NCBI GenBank assembly: GCA_012519875.1
Contig: JAAYPL010000065.1
Location: 1 to 24,917 of the forward strand
Origin: Clostridiaceae bacterium
GTDB lineage: Bacteria > Bacillota > Clostridia > Saccharofermentanales > UBA5734
Reading direction: 5' to 3'
Length of the DNA stretch: 24,917 nt
Shown here: one piece after another, positions 8,712-16,816 of the stretch
Numbering within the stretch: the stretch's first letter is position 1
How the letters are laid out: every line of letters begins with the position of its first letter
Position numbers and translations under genes: made by a program
Notes under the pieces: generated by a model
What the model saw: only the letters and a program-made list of their open reading frames with translations
Databases searched by the model: none
What the model was told of the DNA's origin: nothing

Positions 8712-8750
8712 AGACTCCGGTCAGAGCAGATACAGCCATGATCGGAGTCT
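8712..8750 (-). repeat. Inverted repeat between reductase gene and ROK gene
   Basis: AGACTCCGGTCA (8712-8723) and TGATCGGAGTCT (8739-8750) form a 12-bp stem with a single non-Watson-Crick position and a 15-nt loop. Read on the minus strand it is followed by TTTTC, so it could be a weak terminator that lowers ROK and isomerase expression. A second small hairpin, GAGTTT...AAACTC, lies next to it at 8755-8770. An operator role is an alternative. Confidence 0.55.
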
Positions 8751-8768
8751 GTTTGAGTTTTTTTAAAC

Positions 8769-9803
8769 TCAGCGATGGTCTGATTTCAAATCCAGCCAGT
8801 CCAGTTCCAGCTGGGTTAAGGGGATACTGATTGCGTCGATCGTCGATCTCAACTCTTCACGGTTGGCTACACCGGAAATCGGGAAAACGTTCATGGGGCT
8901 GTTAGCAATGAAGGCCAAAGCGATTTGAGCAACGGTGCAGCCCTTTTCTTTTGCCAGCTCCATGCAACGATCCAGACGTTGGAAATTGGGTTCAATGCAA
9001 TATGCTTTGGCGCAAATCGGATCAATGGTTTCGCCTCTGCCGGTGCGTTGGTCTTTTGTGGCTTGTCCGGAGAAGAGAATCGAGGCACTCATGATCCGGT
9101 CTTTTTCGGCTTCATAGCGCTCACGGGTAACCATGCCGGAGAAAAAGCCTCTGGCCAGACTGGAGTAAGCAAAAAGCGGCATCTGATTGGCGGCATACCA
9201 TTGGCGTGCCGGTTCCTCTTCCGGTCCGCTGATGGTGACCGTTCCGGGAGCCCAGGGCTCGCAGGCCTGTTCGGCCAAAGTATAGCTGGGGCTGCTGATG
9301 CGGAAAGGCTCCAAACCGTTTTTGGCTGCATAGTCATTAGCTTCCTGAATCCGCTGGTGGGTCCAGTTTGAGCCGCCGAAAGATTTAATCCGGCCGGCGG
9401 CAAAATGCTCATTCAAGGCATCAACGATGGGGTCAACCGGCAGATCCAGGTCGTCACGGTGAAGCAGATAAATATCGATGTAATCGGTTTCCAGACGCTC
9501 GAGGGAGCGATAGAGATCTTCGGCAAGATCTTTCGGCGTGACACGTTTGCCTTCCGGTCCGGGGTGGCAGCCCTTCGTGATGATCACGTAGTCTTTGCGA
9601 TTGTTGCGGGCGGTCATCCATTTCCCGATGGACACCTCACTGCCGCCATAGCCGATGGCGGTGTCCAGAATGTTGACACCGAATTCGGTTGCCATGTCCA
9701 GATGATCAAAATGTTCAGCCAGATCACCGGAGAACAGCGGCATGGTTCCCATTATAACCCCGCTGACATCGCGATTCAGAAAATCCAATCTTTTCATTTT
9801 CAT
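8769..9803 (-). CDS. Aldo/keto reductase
   Basis: A 344-residue aldo/keto reductase: a cytoplasmic TIM-barrel NAD(P)H-dependent enzyme that interconverts carbonyl and alcohol groups. The catalytic tetrad is visible in order: D in NILDTAIGYGG, Y in the same motif, K in VIITKGCH and H in IYLLHRDD. The late motif FPISGVAN and the helix after it fit nucleotide binding. The start is the ATG at 9803, about 6 nt after GGAGGAC; in-frame TTG 9821 and ATG 9818 overlap or precede that site and were not used. It follows the VOC gene and precedes the ROK gene, so it probably oxidises or reduces an intermediate of the same sugar pathway. The substrate is unknown. Confidence 0.88.
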   Translation of the reverse strand: MKMKRLDFLNRDVSGVIMGTMPLFSGDLAEHFDHLDMATEFGVNILDTAIGYGGSEVSIGKWMTARNNRKDYVIITKGCHPGPEGKRVTPKDLAEDLYRSLERLETDYIDIYLLHRDDLDLPVDPIVDALNEHFAAGRIKSFGGSNWTHQRIQEANDYAAKNGLEPFRISSPSYTLAEQACEPWAPGTVTISGPEEEPARQWYAANQMPLFAYSSLARGFFSGMVTRERYEAEKDRIMSASILFSGQATKDQRTGRGETIDPICAKAYCIEPNFQRLDRCMELAKEKGCTVAQIALAFIANSPMNVFPISGVANREELRSTIDAISIPLTQLELDWLDLKSDHR

Positions 9804-9821
9804 ATTATTGTCCTCCATCAA

Positions 9822-10328
9822 TCAATAGTCGTGGCCGCCGATATTCGATTCGTGGTGTTTTTCCACGTGCTCCGGATAGATCTCAACAAACAAGCCGAGC
9901 TCCTTGACCAGATCGAGATAGGCAAACTCAAGGTTGCGGCCTTCCGGTGCGCCCGTATCCTTGGCCCAAATCCAGGGGTCTTTGCCGGTTAGTTTTTTGT
10001 GCTCCTTAATGACATCGAGGAACGGGTCTCTGGTCATGACGGCGATATGATGCAGACCGGGGCCGTGTTCCTTCAACCATTCTGAATAGACACTCTCGGA
10101 AATCGGTTCAACCAACTCGATTTCCATGCCGAAACAATGACAAAAAGCCACCTTGAAGTCAATGAATTCGGGTTTGCCGTTGACGGTCAGTCCGGGCATA
10201 TTATCCGTACTGACCCGCCCGAATTTCCATGGGCCCATGCCATAATCCGTTTCGTAGCGTTTGGCTGTTTCCTCGGCGTTTTCCACAATGATGCCGATCT
10301 GAAGCAGTTTCTTAAATTGGCTGGTCAT
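9822..10328 (-). CDS. VOC (glyoxalase/bleomycin resistance-like) family protein
   Basis: A 168-residue vicinal-oxygen-chelate-fold protein with two beta-alpha-beta-beta-beta halves. Candidate metal ligands are Q in LLQIGIIV, E in MEIELVEP, H in LHHIAVMT and E in FVEIYPE. The first ligand is glutamine where many relatives have histidine, as also happens in some glyoxalases. Such proteins act as lyases, epimerases or dioxygenases on small oxygenated substrates; methylmalonyl-CoA epimerase is related but nothing here supports that reaction. GGAGGT lies 5 nt before the ATG. It is the first gene of the minus-strand operon, directly after a strong promoter. Confidence 0.82.
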   Translation of the reverse strand: MTSQFKKLLQIGIIVENAEETAKRYETDYGMGPWKFGRVSTDNMPGLTVNGKPEFIDFKVAFCHCFGMEIELVEPISESVYSEWLKEHGPGLHHIAVMTRDPFLDVIKEHKKLTGKDPWIWAKDTGAPEGRNLEFAYLDLVKELGLFVEIYPEHVEKHHESNIGGHDY

Positions 10329-10344
10329 GTTGTACCTCCGTATA

Positions 10345-10362
10345 CTTGATATTTGCTTGATA
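10345..10362 (-). repeat. Direct repeat in the leader of the sugar operon
   Basis: CTTGATA occurs at 10345-10351 and again at 10356-10362 (plus-strand reading), 11 bp apart and thus on one face of the helix. It lies between the -10 element and the ribosome site of the VOC gene, a good place for a repressor. Binding by the ROK protein is inference. Confidence 0.4.
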
Positions 10363-10382
10363 ATTAAAAGCCTACTAACAAC

Positions 10383-10411
10383 ACTATAACCGGCTTAAGA
10401 TTGAAAGTCAA
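10383..10411 (-). promoter_or_regulatory. Sigma-A type promoter of the sugar operon
   Basis: On the minus strand, TTGACT (10411-10406) and TATAGT (10388-10383) are separated by exactly 17 bp, with an A/T-rich run just upstream of the -35. Transcription should start near 10376 and run into the VOC gene. An AT-rich imperfect palindrome TTATA-N4-TATAA (10420-10433) lies immediately upstream. Confidence 0.8.
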
Positions 10412-10452
10412 AGATTTTTTTATACTTTTATAAATGGTTGAGAGTTTAGCTG

Positions 10453-10720
10453 TTATCAACAGGTTTTCCACAGCAAAGACCCATAAGAAAAAATGTTCTG
10501 CTTGCAAAAAAACATTATGAAAATCCGGTCATAATCCGGCGCAAAGCCCGCTGCAATACCGGGTTTCATTTGCCCAACAAAAAACCTGTCCAAAATCCGA
10601 ATCGGCGTGAAACACCAATATTACAACGATTTTACATAAATATGACACGTGAAACAGTGGAAGAAGTTATACACAAAGTTATCCACATTATCCACAATTT
10701 TCCCATGAGGATTATCCCCA
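10453..10720. promoter_or_regulatory. DnaA-box cluster in gene-free region
   Basis: Six sites match or nearly match the DnaA box TTATCCACA on the plus strand. They are TTATCAACA (10453-10461), TTTTCCACA (10464-10472), TTATACACA (10667-10675), perfect TTATCCACA at 10679-10687, perfect TTATCCACA at 10688-10696 and TTATCCCCA (10712-10720). The two perfect boxes abut with no gap. The rest of 10412-10769 holds no convincing gene; a 60-codon frame across the boxes lacks a good start. An AT-rich stretch lies at 10414-10436. This could be part of a replication origin or, more likely, a DnaA-titrating or regulatory cluster ahead of glmU. Confidence 0.75.
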
Positions 10721-10769
10721 ACCGACAAGAGAAAGGACGGTTGATTTTCTAGGAAAAAGAACCGGCGTT

Positions 10770-10778
10770 TGGTATAAT
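10770..10778 (+). promoter_or_regulatory. Extended -10 promoter for glmU-pth-mfd
   Basis: TGGTATAAT is a perfect extended -10 (TATAAT at 10773-10778). The sequence 17 bp upstream (TAGGAA) is a poor -35; TTGATT at 10741 is too far away (26 bp). It lies 50 bp downstream of the last DnaA-like box, and the start would be near 10785, giving a leader of about 70 nt. Confidence 0.65.
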
Positions 10779-10857
10779 CAGAGCTGGGCCGCATCGGTGT
10801 CCGGTGTCGATATGTACGCCGATGGACGGATGCGGTAACTTCTGGGAGGTTCTCTAC

Positions 10858-12243
10858 ATGGATGTCTGCGCTGTGGTTATGGCTGCCGGAGAAGGCAAAC
10901 GCATGAAATCTGTCCACGCCAAAGTGGTGCACAAAGCTGCCGGAAAACCGTTGATTCTTTGGGTTCGTGATGCCCTTGATGAAGCAGGGGCCAAAGAACA
11001 GGTCTACATCGTCGGCCACAAGCAGGAGGAGGTGCGTCAGACGCTCGGCGAGGATGTTGCTTTTGTGTTGCAGGAGCAACAATTGGGAACCGGACATGCG
11101 GTTTTGCAGGCCAGTCATTTCCTGGAAGGGCGCAACGGCTGTACACTGGTTTTATGTGGTGATGCGCCACTGGTTACAGCCCGGACACTGCGTGCGGCGA
11201 TGGATCAGTTTGCCAAGAATAAATGTGCGGCGGTTATTATTACTGCCGACGCACCGGATCCAACCGGTTATGGCCGGATCGTCCGCGATTCGGCCGGCGA
11301 AGTCCGAGGGATCGTCGAACATCGCGATGCCGATGAAGAAGAGTTGGAGATTCAGGAGATCAATAGCGGGATGTATTGTTTTGACACCGCGTTGCTCTTA
11401 TCTGCACTGGGAAAAATCGGCTGCCGGAACACTCAGAACGAATATTATCTTACCGATACAATCGGCATTCTTATTGAGGAAGGGCATCGCGTAACAACGT
11501 ATAAAACCGTTTTTGATGAGATTCTTGGCGTCAACGACCGTGTTCAGTTGCATGAGGCCGGCAGCATACTCAATCAGCGGATATTGCTGCGGCATATGCT
11601 CAATGGTGTCACCATCATTGACTTGCAGACAACCTGGATTGACGATTCGGTCCGAATCGGCCAAGATGTCGTCATTTATCCGGGTTGTACGTTGGCTGGC
11701 AAGACCACCGTCGGGCAAGGTTCGGTCATCGGTCCTGATACGCACCTGACCGAAGCCCGGATCGGCAGCGGCGTAACACTGAATCATGTTTCGGTATCGG
11801 ACTCGACGGTTGCCGATCATTGTGAAATCGGACCTTACGCCACCATCCGGTCGGCATCAGATGTTGGCAGCGGCTGCCGGATTGGTAATTTTGTTGAAAT
11901 CAAAAACTCAACCCTGGGAGAGGGTACGTGCATCGCCCATCAATGTTACATCGGTGACGCGGATGTCGGCGCTGAGGTCAATTTCGGCAGCGGCTGTAGT
12001 ATTGCCAACTATGACGGTCTGTCCCAAGCCCGCGCTCGCGTCGGCAGTCACGCTTTTATCGGTAGCAACAGCACACTCGTTTCGCCGGTGCAAATCGGAG
12101 AAAATGCATATGTTGCGGCAGGATCAACCGTAACCGAAGATGTGACATCTTATTCATTGGCCATTGCACGGTCGCGCCAGGTAAACAAGTCGGACTGGGT
12201 TCGGACCCGCACGCGTCTGCGCGGTCGTCGTGTCAATCCATGA
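10858..12243 (+). CDS. glmU: Bifunctional GlmU: GlcN-1-P acetyltransferase / GlcNAc-1-P uridyltransferase
   Basis: A 461-residue enzyme making UDP-GlcNAc, the substrate of MurA. The N-terminal nucleotidyltransferase domain (about 1-230) carries VVMAAGEGKRMKS with K22, then LCGDAPLV and NSGMYCFD. A left-handed beta-helix of hexapeptide repeats (about 255-450) carries the acetyltransferase site, with the catalytic His at about 361 in AHQCYIGDAD and NYDG at 384-387. The segment before NYDG reads NFGSGCSIA where most GlmU have NIGAGTITC, and the conserved lysine after it is Q, so the acetyltransferase half looks somewhat divergent. The start is the ATG at 10858 with GGGAGG 8 nt upstream; an earlier in-frame ATG at 10804 lacks a site. 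It overlaps pth by 4 nt. Confidence 0.95.
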   Translation: MDVCAVVMAAGEGKRMKSVHAKVVHKAAGKPLILWVRDALDEAGAKEQVYIVGHKQEEVRQTLGEDVAFVLQEQQLGTGHAVLQASHFLEGRNGCTLVLCGDAPLVTARTLRAAMDQFAKNKCAAVIITADAPDPTGYGRIVRDSAGEVRGIVEHRDADEEELEIQEINSGMYCFDTALLLSALGKIGCRNTQNEYYLTDTIGILIEEGHRVTTYKTVFDEILGVNDRVQLHEAGSILNQRILLRHMLNGVTIIDLQTTWIDDSVRIGQDVVIYPGCTLAGKTTVGQGSVIGPDTHLTEARIGSGVTLNHVSVSDSTVADHCEIGPYATIRSASDVGSGCRIGNFVEIKNSTLGEGTCIAHQCYIGDADVGAEVNFGSGCSIANYDGLSQARARVGSHAFIGSNSTLVSPVQIGENAYVAAGSTVTEDVTSYSLAIARSRQVNKSDWVRTRTRLRGRRVNP

Positions 12244-12848
12244 GGTCTTTTTTCCACAGGATTGCGCCGACCGGAAATGAACCGTTCTGGCTGATTGCCG
12301 GCCTGGGAAATCCCGGCCGCAAGCATGAGAGCAATTGGCATAATTGCGGCTTTATGGTTCTGGATATACTGGCCGGGCGCCATCAAATACCTGTCGACCG
12401 CCTCCGCCACAAAGGGCTGACAGGACAGGGAAGGATCGCCGGCCGGAAGAGTGTTTTGCTCAAGCCTCTGACCTATATGAATCTTAGCGGTGATGCCGTT
12501 GCGGCGGCAGTGGCCTATTATAAAGTTCTGCCTGCCTGCTGCCTGGTCATCTACGATGATGTGGATATTCCTGTCGGGCAAATCAGGATTCGCGAATCGG
12601 GGGGAGCCGGTAGCCACAACGGGATGCGCTCGGTCATTGATCGGCTCGGCCGGGAGGATTTTCCACGCATTCGGCTCGGCATCGGCCCAAAACCGGAGGC
12701 ATGGGATATCGCGGATTATGTTTTGTCGGACATCCCGGCCTTGCAACGTGAACTTATGGCAAAAACCTTGAACAAGGCAGCCGATGCGGTGGAGATGCTG
12801 CTTGGCGAGGGACTGGAAAAAACCATGAATTATTTTAATCGTAGATAG
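12240..12848 (+). CDS. pth: Peptidyl-tRNA hydrolase
   Basis: A 202-residue enzyme that cleaves peptidyl-tRNAs released from stalled ribosomes. Family motifs in order: GLGNPG, the catalytic histidine in NWHNCGF, KPLTYMNLSG, YDDVDIPVG and GGAGSHNGMRS. Two positions differ from the usual text: TRHN reads NWHN and the last motif has SHNG instead of GHNG; the catalytic H, N and D residues are kept. It begins within the glmU stop (ATGA overlap), so translation is coupled. The order glmU-pth-mfd matches Firmicutes, except that the prs gene usually found after glmU is absent. Confidence 0.95.
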   Translation: MRSFFHRIAPTGNEPFWLIAGLGNPGRKHESNWHNCGFMVLDILAGRHQIPVDRLRHKGLTGQGRIAGRKSVLLKPLTYMNLSGDAVAAAVAYYKVLPACCLVIYDDVDIPVGQIRIRESGGAGSHNGMRSVIDRLGREDFPRIRLGIGPKPEAWDIADYVLSDIPALQRELMAKTLNKAADAVEMLLGEGLEKTMNYFNRR

Positions 12849-12867
12849 AGACGGGAAACCATGTACG

Positions 12868-15800
12868 ATGTCTGAGCAAGTCCTCGATCTGCTTTTCGCC
12901 CAAACCCTCAAGGATCCGGCACTACAGCGTGTTTTGGAATTGGAGGCCGAAAGGAATCTCGGGCCGGTTAATTTTATCGGGCCGTCCGACACGCAAAAAG
13001 CCTGGCTGGCATTGGTGCTCAGGCGCGAAAATGGAAGGGTGCCCTGCATTCTTGTTCCCGATGAATTGAGAGCGCGATCTTTGGCCGCTGACCTGCGGGC
13101 CCTTTGCGATCGTCAAATTCTGATCTTCCGTCCCCGGGAACTAAATCTGGTGGAGGCCGCGGCGGTCAGCCGTGAATCCGAGCTCCAGCGACTGGCCATC
13201 CTGGCTCAGATTGTGACCGGTCATCAGACCGATCAGAGGCAAATCGGCGCGATCATTGTCCCGGCAGCCGCGACCCTGCAAAAACTCATGCCCCGATCTG
13301 TTTTCGTCCGAAAAATGATCCGGATCCGGGTCGGCCAACGGCTGGACATCGATATGCTATGCCAGATCTTGATTGCTATCGGTTATGAGCGCACGAGACA
13401 GGTCGACGGAGCCGGTCAATTTGCTCAAAGAGGCGACATCGTCGACGTTGTTCCGGCGCAGCCTGAAGACGGACAGCCTGCGGACGGCTTGAGGATTTCG
13501 TTTTTTGACGTGGAGATCGATTCGATCAAACGATTTGATCTGGAAACCCAGCGTTCCACTCAAATGCTCGACCAGGCGATTCTTGCCCCGGCCCGGGAAA
13601 ATCTGATTGATCCGGATAAGGCAAGCTTGCTGGCCGAAGAGATCCGCTTGATGGCTCGGGAGGCGTATCAAGACCTGCCCCATGACGAGGACGGTCGCAA
13701 GGCGAGGGAACGGATTCAAATGCTTTGCCGATATGATGCGGAACGAATCGAAGGGCGCATGATGTTTGCCGGCCTGGATCGATGGGTTTCACGGATTTAT
13801 CCGCAGGCCGAGTCGGTTCTGGATTATTGTCTGACCGAAGGGTTTAACATCCTGATTGACGAACCGTTGCGCTTTGGCCGCCGACTCGACGCCGCCCAGG
13901 CGGAAATGATGGAGCAGGTAAAAACCATGCTGATCAAGGGGCAGCTCGCTGCGCCCGGCAGCGAAATAATCTTTCGCGGCGTGGATATCAGTCTTCGACT
14001 GGATCAGTGCGGACGAGCGATGGCGCTATGTCAAATCGCATCTTCCGGAAACGGCCTGCCGGGAGCTGTTCAGGTAAAAATAGCCGGTCGGCCGGCTGAT
14101 GGTTGGCGTGGTCGGGAAACCCAATTGGTCACAGAACTTAAAAATTGGCAGCAGGCCGGTCGTCAGGCAATTCTTTTTGCCGGCTCGGAATCAAGACGGG
14201 AAAGGCTCCGTTCACTGTTGCTGGAGCATGGTGTGATCTTTCCGGTTACGGCCGGGGCATTACCCCGCGGATTTATCTGGCCGGCGGCTGACCTGATGAC
14301 AATTGGCACCCAGGATATTTTCGGCAGCGAGAGACCGGCTCGTCGACACAAAAAAAGCGGTGTTCGCGTTGATTTATTCAGCGATCTTGTCCCTGGCGAG
14401 CGTGTCGTCCACGAAGCCCATGGAATTGGGCGCTACGAAGGTCTGGTCAACTTGGAGAGCGGGGGTATTCGAAGAGACTATTTGAAGATTGTCTATGCGG
14501 GTGATGATGTTTTATATATCCCTACGGAAAGTCTGGACCAGATTCAAAAATATGTTGGTGCCCAAGGGTGCGAACCCAGATTATCCAAGCTGGGCGGCCA
14601 GGAATGGATACGCCTGAAAATCAAGGCCCGGGACTCCATCCGCAAACTGGCGACGGATTTGATTGGTCTGTATGCCCAACGTTCGGCCGTTAAGGGTCAT
14701 GCTTTCGGTGAGGATACCGTCTGGCAGCAGGAATTTGAAGAAAATTTCCCTTTCGAGGAAACCGAAGATCAGTTGCGCAGCATCCGGGAAATCAAGCGCG
14801 ACATGGAATCGGAAAGAGTCATGGATCGTCTTTTGTGCGGAGATGTCGGGTTCGGCAAAACCGAAGTGGCTTTTCGTGCCATATTCAAGTGCGTAATGGA
14901 TGGCCGACAGGCCGCAATGCTAGCGCCAACCACTGTTTTGGCCCAGCAACATTTCGAGAATCTGATGAGCCGGGTGGAAGGTTTCCCGGTGAATATCGGT
15001 CTCCTCAGCCGGTTTTCCAGTGAAGCAATGCAAAAGCAAACCCTGCAGGGTCTGGCCACCGGCCGGATCGATGTGGTTATCGGGACCCATCGGTTGCTTT
15101 CTGCCGATGTGAAGATGAAAGATCTGGGCTTGTTGGTGGTGGACGAAGAACAACGATTTGGTGTTGACCATAAAGAGCAGATCAAGGCGGCCCATGCGAT
15201 GGTTGATGTTCTGACGCTCACGGCGACGCCGATTCCGCGCACCTTACATATGGCCATGTCCGGCATCAGGGATATCAGTGTGCTGGAAGTGCCGCCCCTT
15301 GATCGACGGCCGGTACAGACCTATGTGATGGAATACGATGAAGCCATCGTCGGTGAGGCTATTTTGCGCGAGCTTTCACGCCGGGGTCAGGTTTTCTATT
15401 TATTTAATGATACACGTCGAATCATTGAGAAAGCGGCCGCCCTGGAAAAACAGCTGCCGGGCGCCCGGGTGGCTTATGCCCACGGCAAAGTGAGAGAACG
15501 CCGGCTGGAAGAGATCATGGCAGCTTTTATCGGACAAAAATTTGATATCTTGGTTTGTACAACGATCATCGAATCCGGCATTGATATGCCCAATGTCAAC
15601 ACCATCATCGTAGAAGGCGCTGACCGGCTTGGCCTGGCGCAGCTTTATCAATTGCGCGGCCGCGTTGGCCGCTCCGATCGGCAGGCTTTTGCCTATGTCA
15701 CATATCGGGGCGATAAAGTTCTGTCTGAAGCAGCCGAAAAACGGTTGGCGGCTATTCGCGACTTTACTGAATTGGGCTCCGGATTTAAGATTGCCCTCCG

Positions 15801-16404
15801 TGATCTTGAGGTTCGTGGCGCCGGCAATCTGCTGGGCGCCGAACAACACGGCAATCTGGAAGCTATCGGGTATGATCTTTATACCCGCATACTTGAAGAA
15901 ACCATTCATGAATTACAAGGCCAAGCCCCGGCTGCCAAAATATCAGCTACCATCGAGATCAGCATTGACGCCTATCTGCCCGAGTCCTATATCCCGGATG
16001 AAGGCCAACGCATGGATATGTACCGCCGTGTCGCCGCCATAGCCAATCGAGCAGATTATCAGGATGTTCTGGATGAATGCCTGGATCGTTTTGGCGAAAT
16101 ACCCGCCCCGGCCATTGCCTTGGCCGACATTGCTTATGCCAGAGCTTCGGCTGAGCGATTGGGTTTTCAAACCGTTCGCCAGCAAAAGACCAATTTGATT
16201 TTGACCTATGCTGAAGATATCCGGCCGGACATGGGAATTCTGTCCGGATTGTTGAATTCGCCTGAATTCAAAGGACGATTACTGTTCAATGCCGGAACAA
16301 AACCCTATTTGGTTTTTCGTCATGCCGCGCAAGAGAAATCGTCCGCCGCACAACAGCTGCGCCGTCTTTTCATGAGTACCGAGGAAGAAGGAAAGGTGGT
16401 ATGA
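12868..16404 (+). CDS. mfd: Transcription-repair coupling factor Mfd
   Basis: A 1178-residue ATP-dependent translocase that removes RNA polymerase stalled at lesions and recruits UvrA; the length is normal. Order: UvrB-like N-terminal region (about 1-350), a linker, the RNA polymerase interaction domain starting near 506 (VPGERVVHEAHGIGRYEG), and the helicase core. The core has Walker A GDVGFGKT (658-665), LAPTTVLAQQHF, motif II DEEQ (759-762), LTATPIPRTLHM and QLRGRVGRSDR. The C-terminal TRCF domain follows (DAYLPESYIPDEGQR onwards). The ATG at 12868 has only a weak upstream site 19 nt after pth, so the start is probable, not certain; an ATG at 12861 is out of frame. It closes the glmU-pth-mfd operon. 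Confidence 0.97.
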   Translation: MSEQVLDLLFAQTLKDPALQRVLELEAERNLGPVNFIGPSDTQKAWLALVLRRENGRVPCILVPDELRARSLAADLRALCDRQILIFRPRELNLVEAAAVSRESELQRLAILAQIVTGHQTDQRQIGAIIVPAAATLQKLMPRSVFVRKMIRIRVGQRLDIDMLCQILIAIGYERTRQVDGAGQFAQRGDIVDVVPAQPEDGQPADGLRISFFDVEIDSIKRFDLETQRSTQMLDQAILAPARENLIDPDKASLLAEEIRLMAREAYQDLPHDEDGRKARERIQMLCRYDAERIEGRMMFAGLDRWVSRIYPQAESVLDYCLTEGFNILIDEPLRFGRRLDAAQAEMMEQVKTMLIKGQLAAPGSEIIFRGVDISLRLDQCGRAMALCQIASSGNGLPGAVQVKIAGRPADGWRGRETQLVTELKNWQQAGRQAILFAGSESRRERLRSLLLEHGVIFPVTAGALPRGFIWPAADLMTIGTQDIFGSERPARRHKKSGVRVDLFSDLVPGERVVHEAHGIGRYEGLVNLESGGIRRDYLKIVYAGDDVLYIPTESLDQIQKYVGAQGCEPRLSKLGGQEWIRLKIKARDSIRKLATDLIGLYAQRSAVKGHAFGEDTVWQQEFEENFPFEETEDQLRSIREIKRDMESERVMDRLLCGDVGFGKTEVAFRAIFKCVMDGRQAAMLAPTTVLAQQHFENLMSRVEGFPVNIGLLSRFSSEAMQKQTLQGLATGRIDVVIGTHRLLSADVKMKDLGLLVVDEEQRFGVDHKEQIKAAHAMVDVLTLTATPIPRTLHMAMSGIRDISVLEVPPLDRRPVQTYVMEYDEAIVGEAILRELSRRGQVFYLFNDTRRIIEKAAALEKQLPGARVAYAHGKVRERRLEEIMAAFIGQKFDILVCTTIIESGIDMPNVNTIIVEGADRLGLAQLYQLRGRVGRSDRQAFAYVTYRGDKVLSEAAEKRLAAIRDFTELGSGFKIALRDLEVRGAGNLLGAEQHGNLEAIGYDLYTRILEETIHELQGQAPAAKISATIEISIDAYLPESYIPDEGQRMDMYRRVAAIANRADYQDVLDECLDRFGEIPAPAIALADIAYARASAERLGFQTVRQQKTNLILTYAEDIRPDMGILSGLLNSPEFKGRLLFNAGTKPYLVFRHAAQEKSSAAQQLRRLFMSTEEEGKVV

Positions 16405-16429
16405 GGCCGCGATCGGCCGGCAGGGCAGA

Positions 16430-16458
16430 TTGATTTTTGCTGTTGAATGACTTATAAT
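16430..16458 (+). promoter_or_regulatory. Promoter of the tRNA-Arg gene
   Basis: TTGATT (16430-16435) and a perfect TATAAT (16453-16458) are separated by 17 bp. The start would be near 16465, a few bases before the tRNA. It lies just downstream of the mfd stop, so the tRNA does not depend on mfd transcription. Confidence 0.85.
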
Positions 16459-16471
16459 GGCGAAGCCATCT

Positions 16472-16546
16472 GTCCCGGTGGCCTAATGGATAAGGTGGCA
16501 GTTTCCGGAGCTGTTGATGCGGGTTCAATTCCTGCCCGGGACGCCA
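16472..16546 (+). tRNA. tRNA-Arg (anticodon CCG)
   Basis: A 75-nt cloverleaf. Acceptor stem GTCCCGG/CCGGGAC, short D arm, anticodon stem GCAGT/GCTGT with loop TTCCGGA giving anticodon CCG at 16505-16507, 4-nt variable region, T arm GCGGG-TTCAATT-CCTGC, discriminator G and an encoded CCA at 16544-16546. It reads CGG arginine codons. It is flanked by its own promoter and terminator, so it is a single-gene transcript. Confidence 0.95.
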
Positions 16547-16550
16547 AGGC

Positions 16551-16586
16551 AAGTGGATGGACACGCTTGTGTCCATCCGCTTTTTC
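16551..16586 (+). terminator. Intrinsic terminator after tRNA-Arg
   Basis: A 14-bp stem (16551-16564 with 16569-16582, one G-U pair) with a GCTT tetraloop is followed by a T run. It starts 5 nt after the tRNA CCA end. Confidence 0.93.
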
Positions 16587-16650
16587 GTGCGGGGCAGCCA
16601 ACGGTTGATTGAGATAATGGATTAAAAGTCGGATAGTCTGAATAAAAGTA

Positions 16651-16679
16651 TTGACAACGAAACTTTGACAAGGTATCAT
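16651..16679 (+). promoter_or_regulatory. Strong sigma-A promoter upstream of the small secreted protein
   Basis: A perfect -35 TTGACA (16651-16656) and TATCAT (16674-16679) are separated by 17 bp. The start near 16686 gives a leader of about 130 nt before the GTG at 16817. The leader contains the palindrome-rich ATGCATGTTGCGTTGCGCG near 16689-16708. Confidence 0.82.
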
Positions 16680-16816
16680 AAACACAACATGCATGTTGCG
16701 TTGCGCGACAAATCTCAGATTAATTTTCCTAATAATCGTTCCTTCGGCCATCGTCCGTAACCGGTATGGGCGACGAAAGCTTTAGTTTCAAAAAATTAAA
16801 AGAAAGGAAAAGGAAA

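Noticed and set aside
10570..10752. 60-codon frame across the DnaA-box cluster
   Set aside because: No ATG start with ribosome site. Its repeated VIHK/IIHN text is simply the translation of tandem TTATCCACA boxes.
10412..10769. Chromosomal origin oriC
   Set aside because: Not accepted as the main reading because no dnaA or dnaN is nearby and the rRNA operon and walR operon would be head-on to replication. Kept as a DnaA-box cluster.
12150..13049. 299-codon minus-strand frame across glmU, pth and mfd
   Set aside because: It is the antisense shadow of three well-supported genes; its length reflects codon bias in the real genes.
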